A stretch of DNA of 64,000 bases. Source: Antedon mediterranea (lineage: Eukaryota > Echinodermata > Crinoidea > Comatulida > Antedonidae). The number at the start of each line of letters is the position of its first letter. Within the stretch, counting starts at the first letter, position 1. A model generated the notes under the pieces. It saw only the letters and a program-made list of their open reading frames with translations. It ran no database searches and was not told where the DNA came from. Position numbers and translations under genes: made by a program. Location of the stretch: positions 10,489,001 through 10,553,000 of the forward strand of contig NC_092671.1 in the NCBI RefSeq assembly GCF_964355755.1. The letters run 5' to 3'. This document shows, piece by piece, positions 58,301 to 64,000 of the stretch.

Positions 58301-61300
58301 AATTTGATCATAATGAGCTTTTCCAAAAAGTTCAAAAACTTGATTCAGACAGTAGTGATAACATTATAGTATTTAGCAGTAACAGTAATGGTGTTGAAGA
58401 AAATGGTTTTGAAAGATCAATCAATGGATTGCATGATGTAAAAGCTGAAATACAAGTAGATGAAAACAACCAGCAAGAAAAACCAATAGCAACCTTTGGT
58501 AATGGATCTGTTAACATTATTAATGAAGATGACCATGAAATCGGTGAAAAATCATCGCCTACAGATAATGAAATTAGCGACTCTGCAAATAGTAGTAACA
58601 AGTCAAGGACTATAAGTTGTGGTAGTGAAGGGTCTGCCAGTTATACTGATGATCTTTCTGATTCATCCAGTGGAGACTCTTACTCTCTTAATGAAACTCC
58701 CCAATATGCAAGTCATCATGTGATTACTGAGATCCAAGAGGAGGATGAGGAAGAAGAGGAACGTAATGAATATATGGTTGAAAGAAATAATTTAAACAAT
58801 TTTAATATGGCAGCATCTAATAATGCGTCATCGATTCCTGCCATAGTGATTGATGAAGTGCACAAAAGAAGTCAATCTGTAGAAGAATTTGAAGTGCCTA
58901 TGCCATATATTGTAGTTGAAGAAGTTGAAAATATGAACTTTTCGGATGGTGATGAAGAGATAATAGCACAACATGCGGAGAAAGATGATGCTGAGGTAAA
59001 TAATGCTGAAATGTCACATGATATCATTGGTAGTTCAGAAGAGAAACCATCTTCTAATCTTCAAAGGGTTGACAGTGAAGCCGTGGAAGAATATGTGGAA
59101 CATATTGTTGATGCAGCTGTTGATACATTAAATAATGAACACGATTCTTCTACAACATTAGTAAGAGTTGATAGTAAAGCAGTTGAAGAGTATGTAGAAC
59201 ATGTGGTTGATGCAGCTGCCAATTCAATAAGTAAAGAAGTGCCATCTACAAATGAATTAATATTCAATGATAAAGTACTGTCAGAGAACCTTCCAGCTGC
59301 ACTGGTAAGAGTTGATAGTGAAGCAGTTGAAGAATATGTAGAAGATGTGGTTGATGCAGCTGCAAATTCAATAAGTAAAGAAGTCTCATCTACAAATGAA
59401 TTAATATTCAATGATAAACTACAATCGGAGAACCTTCCAGCTGCACTGGTGAGAGTTGATAGTGAAGCAGTTGAAGAGTATGTAGAACATGTCGTTGATG
59501 CAGCTGCAAATTCAATAAGTAAAGAAGTCCCATCTACAAATGAATTACTATTCAATGATAAACTACAATCAGAGAACCTTCCAGCTCCACTTGTGAGAGT
59601 TGATAGTGAAGCAGTTGAAGAGTATGTAGAACATGTGGTTGATGCAGCTGCCAATTCAATAAGTAAAGAAGTGCCATCTACAAATGAATTAATATTCAAT
59701 GATAAAGTACAGTCAGAGAACCTTCCAGTTGCACTGGTAAGAGTTGATAGTGAAGCAGTTGAAGAATATGTAGAAGATGTGGTTGATGCAGCTGCCAATT
59801 CAATAAGTAAAGAAGTCCCATCTACAAATGAAATAATATTCAATGATAAAGTACAGTCAGAGAACCTTCCAGCTCCACTGGTAAGAGTTGATAGTGAAGC
59901 AGTTGAAGAGTATGTAGAACATGTCGTGGATGCAGCTGCAAATTCATTAAGTAAAGAAGTCCCACCTACAAATGAATTAATATTCAATGATAAACTACAA
60001 TCAGAGAACCTTCCAGCTCCACTTGTGAGAGTTGATAGTGAAGCAGTTGAAGAATATGTAGAAGATGTGGTTGATTCAGCTGCAAATTCAATAAGTAAAG
60101 AAGTCCCATCTACAAATGAAATAATATTCAATGATAAAGTACAGTCAGCGAACCTTCCAGCTCCACTGGTAAGAGTTGATAGTGAAGCAGTTGAAGAGTA
60201 TGTAGAACATGTGGTTGATGCAGCTGCAAATTCAATAAGTAAAGAAGTCCCATCTACAAATGAAATAATATTCAATGATAAAGTACAGTCAGAGAACCTT
60301 CCAGCTGCACTGGTAAGAGTTGATAGTGAAGCAGTTGAAGAATATGTAGAACATGTGGTTGATGCAGCTGCCAATTCAATAAGTAAAGAAGTTCCATCTA
60401 CAAATGAAATAATATTCAATGATAAAGTACAGTCAGAGAACCTTCCAGCTGCACTGGTAAGAGTTGATAGTGAAGCAGTTGAAGAGTATGTAGAACATGT
60501 GGTTGATGCAGCTGCAAATTCAATAAGTAAAGAAAACATAACTGTAACTGAATTATGCAATAATGAACCTCTCTTGCCAGAAAAGGCTGCACCAGAACTT
60601 GAGAGAATTGACAGCACAGCAGTTGAGGAATATGTTGAAAATATTGTTGATGCTGCTGCCAATTTAATAAATAAGGAAGATGCTGTTAATAACCCAATAT
60701 GCAATGAGCAAGATCTTCAAGAACCTCCAGCTAAGCTGGAGAAGATAGGCAGTGAAGCAGTAGAAGAGTATGTAGAAAACGTTATTGGTGCTGCTGTTAC
60801 CCAACCAAAAAATATTGATCAGGATCTTCAGACGAAGGAGTCCTCATCAATACTACAAAGAATTGACAGTGATGCAGAATATGTTGGAAATGTAGTAGAA
60901 GCTGCTCAGATTCAGACTGCTTTAAAAAAAGATGAAAATGATTTAAAGCAGAATATTGATATTGAAGATAGTTATCGAGAAGTTGTTAGTAGTGTCATCC
61001 AAAATTCTGAACTGATACAAGGGAGGAATGAAAGTGAAGCTGACCAATTGCTTGTTGAACGAATAGCAAGCATAGATGAACTAGAGAAACAACAAAAGAT
61101 AAGTAATGTTGATTTATCTAGTGATGAAAATAGTTTAGATGGCAGAGATAATCTTGATAGAGATGATATGGTACAAAGTATAGTCAAGGAATCAGATGAA
61201 GTTTTAGTATCTCAAACTGCCTCCTTAGTTCAATCCATGCCACCCGATTCCAGCGATGTAGACCAAAGTAAAAAGAACTCACCAACTGAACACAAAAAGG

Positions 61301-63019
61301 TATTGGCGTTGCCAATGGATTTAGATTTAGATGATGAAGAAGTTGACAATGAGAATGTTAAGAGGAAAATGTCATCATCAGCTGCTGTTGATATTATTGA
61401 GGAAATGGCTGCTGCTGCTTTTCACGAGAAAATACCAACAAAACAACCAACTGATCTTCAAGAAAGTATAAGCATTGATGACTCAATTAATTCTCCAGTA
61501 AGCGGTCTTAGTTTTGATGCTCTAACACCTGAAGAGGAGGTCAAATTTGTGGATTTATTGGTAGCCTCTGTACCAATAGAGAGTACACCGAAGAAGCCGT
61601 TGACAGTTTCTGAAGATATTAAAAAAAAAATTAGCTTTGACTGGAATGATGATGCAGATATCATTGCTAAAGCTGAAGAAAAAATGAAAAGGGTAAAAAT
61701 ATTTTTCTTTTTACTTTTTTTAGTTAATGAACTCGTAGAATTTATGTCATCCCTACTTTTTAATACAGTATAACTTTATTTTTAAATAAAATAATCCAAA
61801 CAAAAATCAGACAAAGTCAGACAACTCTTTAAAGTTGAACAAGAAGCAAGAAATATGAAAACTATTTTGTGTGTCGAAAGTATGTGGAGCCATTTAGACC
61901 ACCTAATTTAAATATTCTATTAATAAAAAAAAATATTATATAATAATAATAAATTTATATAATAATTTAATATAATAATTTGTTCTAAATGCTTAGGTGT
62001 AAACTAAGCCAGCAACAAATTACAGTGATCAATGATTATTATTTTGTCTAATAACATTTTAATACCAGTAACCTTCAAATGTTATGCTTACTATACAACA
62101 TTTGTAAAGTACAATTAATTCAAATGACCCTCAGCATAATTGGTGCAGGTTATAGGTTAAACAACGCAGCTGTAATTGATGTATTTCTTATCTATATAAA
62201 TCTATAAAATTCAGTTTGCTTTTGGCATTTATGACAGCAAGGCCTAGTAAAATAATTGTATATTACATGTTCAGGATTTATTATACAGTAATAGGTCTGA
62301 TATAGAAATGATTAAGGTTTGAATTTTGAATTGTTAAATGATTTATTTAGTTTGTTGGTTGCGATTTATTAAAATCTGGATTAAAAGTGTTTACACTTCC
62401 TGGTTCCTGATTGATTAGCTTCACAGTACTATTGTACTCTATTGTGTCTAGTATTTAAGTTGGTTTAGTCAATAACTGTATTATAGTTTTACCTGCTGCA
62501 GTTTTCTGTATTCATAGTTCTCCAAATAACATCACACTACAATATACATTGTTTTCAAACCAGAAAGACAAAGAATCGTCTGATTATCTTTGTGTTATGC
62601 CATTTTATTTCAGAAGGAACAAGAGAAGGATGCGCGAAATAAAACCCTAAACAAGACTTTGTCTGAAGCATCATTTGCAGCCAAAGTTCGCATGTCAGAC
62701 GTATCCATCAATGAGGAATGGCAGGATGATGACTACTCGCATCAGAAGCTTCAAGGTCTCTCCAACACATTGACTTCACAAGACTCTTTCTTTGCGAGGT
62801 CAGTTCCAACATTGGAGACTGACACTATAGAAGAAGAAAACTATGATGATAAAGAAGTACAGTTAGATGGAGCAATGTTGAGAGCGGATTATTCTTTGAG
62901 AGATCGACGTTTGACAACTGATAGTGCTGTACTAGATGCAGCATATCCAGTTGATGAAGATGATGACGACGACGATGAAGAGGAGGAGAATACTTTCGCA
63001 GAAGAAGAAGAAAGACCTG
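49382..63019 (+). CDS. PRUNE2: PRUNE2 (BMCC1)-like protein: DHH phosphoesterase, repeat region, start of BNIP2-like part; 3' end missing
   Basis: Seven exons seen: 49382-49420, 51919-52020, 54148-54544, 56026-56181, 57005-57117, 57253-61692 and 62614-63019. All join in phase (1,884 residues plus), and the last ends at a GTAAGA donor, so the gene continues. Residues 1-375 are a PRUNE-type DHH-DHHA2 phosphoesterase with every metal-site motif kept: GNESCDLDS (D31, D33), LVDHN (D110), VVDHH (130-132) and TILFD (D185). Such enzymes hydrolyse short polyphosphates and nucleotides in the cytosol. The DHHA2 domain ends near SKVSRKIVMPVLQ. The sixth exon is 4,440 bp, as large central exons are in vertebrate PRUNE2. 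It encodes an acidic Ser/Asp/Glu-rich region with seven DPF motifs (residues 405-547) and fourteen tandem repeats (residues 872-1489). The seventh exon carries NEEWQDDDY, matching the N-terminal EEWQDEDF of BNIP2-family proteins. The lipid-binding BCH/CRAL-TRIO domain should follow outside the window. Confidence 0.9.
49421..51918. other. Intron 1 of the PRUNE2-like gene
   Basis: Intron of 2.5 kb, AT-rich with many ACAGTA/TACTGTA words. No exon, RNA gene or clear transposon seen. The same TACAGTA-rich style fills the next intron (52021-54147). Confidence 0.5.
52231..52412. mobile_element. Decayed member of the GAACCTCTATTAAGAG MITE family
   Basis: AGAACGCTTATTAAGAGG at the left and CCTAAATAGAGGTTATTAG at the right are inverted relatives. 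GTCCCCTGAATATTAAG is repeated inside. It is the same family as 37486-37720. Confidence 0.55.
53040..53300 (+). repeat. Degenerate tandem repeat of GCTTGCAACTAT
   Basis: About twelve degenerate copies of a unit near 20 bp built on GCTTGCAACTA(TGGA). It lies in intron 2 of the PRUNE2-like gene and is non-coding. Confidence 0.6.
54721..55680. other. Repeat-like insert in intron 3 of the PRUNE2-like gene, starting with a 37-bp palindrome
   Basis: 54722-54758 is a near-perfect palindrome, CTAGATGG...CCATCTAG with an inner CGCTCGCTTCGCTCGCG. It is followed by an open stretch (54762-55016, 84 codons) with a CTYC...H...C pattern that could be a decayed zinc finger of a transposase. I see no known domain and no right-hand end that pairs clearly. 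It is described as a probable mobile-element remnant only. Confidence 0.35.
57658..58130 (+). other. Cluster of seven DPF motifs in the PRUNE2-like protein
   Basis: Coding sub-region. DPF occurs at residues about 405, 426, 444, 478, 498, 525 and 545, plus one EPF near 560, in contexts such as DFDPFGS, NNDPFGDLVGG, FSFDPFAT, MFDPFQT and ADPFDLF. DLLG motifs (QDDLLGG, IDLLGM, QEDLLGA) are interspersed. DPF/W and clathrin-box-like DLL motifs are known short linear motifs of endocytic accessory proteins that bind the AP-2 appendage and clathrin. Confidence 0.85.
59059..60910 (+). repeat. Fourteen tandem coding repeats, core ten exactly 144 bp each
   Basis: Units start at 59059, then every 144 bp from 59158 to 60454 (ten units), then at 60598, 60736 and 60853. 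The 48-residue consensus is LVRVDSEAVEEYVEHVVDAA followed by ANSISKEVPSTNE, (L/I)IFNDKVQSENLPA(A/P). The ten central copies are nearly identical in DNA; the first and the last three are diverged and of different length. The amphipathic helix EAVEEYVEHVVDAAA is the part kept best in every copy. The array also leaves a long open frame on the minus strand, which I do not count as a gene. Confidence 0.95.
61693..62613. other. Intron 6 of the PRUNE2-like gene
   Basis: From the GTAAAA donor to the TTTCAG acceptor, AT-rich; no exon, RNA gene or transposon recognised. The preceding exon could read on for 81 bases into this intron to a TAA at 61771-61773, which would give a shorter protein if the intron were retained. 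Confidence 0.6.
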
Positions 63020-64000
63020 GTAAGATTTTGATTATTTTTTCAGTGCACATACTACAGTAAATGTATAATTAATATGCTAGAAGTACAATAGAATCCCTCC
63101 TTTGGGACTCCCTCTTATTCAGTGGACACCCCTATTAAGAGAATACTTGTGAACCAATCAATGACAAATATATGCATTATACATTATAGACAACACCCAT
63201 TCATGGAAACCCTATTTAGTGGTTATCCCTATTAGAAGATAGTATGGAGACACTTTGTTGGGTCCTGGAGGTGTCCCCTTAATATTTATATATTTATTAA
63301 ACTTTTAACAACACTATATGTTCATTCAATTCAATGAGGAATAACCATCATCATTGTCTAAACGCATGATTCTTCATTTCAATTATATAATATACTTGTA
63401 TATTAGAATATAATTTGCTTCAATAATTTGAAATACAGATAATAACTTGGTGCTTGAAAATAATTATGTTCTTGGTTTTCTAAATGTACATTACACTGCT
63501 TTAAAATATTATTTTAAATAATGTTTTATTAATTACACAATTAAATATTGGTTAGGATAACATATTCATAAGTTCATTGGCATCTACTTTTGCATATAAT
63601 CATTCAGTGATTTAGGAAATAGAAGAGATGTTGTTCCGCTATAGGATTTACTGTTAATATCTGGCGAGGAATAGTACTTTAGTCCTATTCTAAGTTATTC
63701 AACCATAATCAGTTTTTAGGGTTTTAACCCATACAATAAAGACATTTTTTGGTATTTTTTAAAGTATTTATATAATTCACTGAAGCATCCATTGACTCAA
63801 AAGAGATAATAGTAGTAGGGGAGTTTTATTTGTTCCCTTCAATAATTTACACTAAAGTGTCATTTTCAAGCAGAAAGAAGTATTTACATTACAATTTATA
63901 AGTTTGGAGCATTTATTTAGTTGACAAATGACACATAGTTGAAATATGGAGTGGAAAGAAGACATTAAAACTGTAAATGAATGCGATCATCTCATGGCAG
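63020..64000. other. Start of the next intron of the PRUNE2-like gene
   Basis: Intron sequence running off the window. It includes a decayed MITE (63089-63290) with ACTCCCTCTTATTCAGTGG, CACCCCTATTAAGAGAAT and GGAGGTGTCCCCTTAAT, of the family at 37486. No further exon recognised. Confidence 0.5.

Noticed and set aside
59061-60704. Open frame of 547 codons on the minus strand
   Set aside because: It is the antisense shadow of the 144-bp coding repeats. The plus-strand frame has splice sites, domain context and conserved residues; the minus frame is Ser/Thr/Ala-rich and has none.

Overview
This window is nuclear DNA from an animal. It is visibly AT-rich, its genes are split by GT-AG introns, and the spaces between exons are full of short transposons, fold-back repeats, SINE-like pieces and minisatellites. 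The proteins are bilaterian in type. The dense 'AGGCCTA' sequence style and the AT-richness suggest a marine invertebrate deuterostome, perhaps an echinoderm such as a crinoid. That placement is inference and is weak.

Layout, left to right. (1) 171-722 (+): the last two exons of an angiotensin-converting-enzyme-like peptidase (M2 family), ending in a membrane anchor. (2) 723-7990: no gene seen; MITEs, an inverted pair of C/G-rich minisatellites, and two adjacent elements whose ends repeat GGCCGCC, one of them 2.2 kb and carrying a 75-bp satellite. (3) 7991-11833 (+): a four-exon gene for an unrecognised 472-residue protein ending in a KPWE-type motif, like the one in peroxisomal PEX39/PEX13-type proteins. 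(4) 13389-18829 (-): a six-exon gene for a secreted protein with two Ig domains. (5) 20815-26507 (-): a complete ten-exon SLC20 (PiT) sodium-phosphate symporter. (6) 29382-42260 (+): a complete fifteen-exon SLC37A1/A2-like sugar-phosphate/phosphate exchanger. Its first intron holds a fold-back element, a MITE and a dead LINE, and its last intron holds a 15-bp minisatellite. (7) 43829-48667 (+): a complete eight-exon BUD13 homologue (RES splicing complex). (8) 49382 to beyond the right part of the window (+): a PRUNE2 (BMCC1)-like gene. It encodes an intact DHH-DHHA2 phosphoesterase, then a 1,480-codon exon with a cluster of DPF motifs and fourteen tandem helical repeats, then the start of a BNIP2-like region.

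I joined the exons by hand. Every complete gene closes in frame: Ig 284, SLC20 532, SLC37 490, BUD13 473 and KPWE protein 472 residues. The two phosphate-linked transporters (SLC20 and SLC37) stand head to head about 2.9 kb apart, start codon to start codon. No operon or prokaryotic system is present.

The most unusual coding signal is in the PRUNE2-like protein. Its tandem 48-residue unit carries an amphipathic helix that resembles the PKA-RII anchoring helix of AKAPs, repeated up to fourteen times. It lies downstream of seven DPF (AP-2 appendage-type) motifs. If real, the protein would be a multivalent signalling and endocytic scaffold built on a nucleotide/polyphosphate phosphoesterase. Outside genes, the most interesting signals are several fold-back elements whose arms are themselves minisatellites, a hammerhead-ribozyme-like core in a dispersed repeat, and a perfect 29-bp palindrome in an SLC37 intron.
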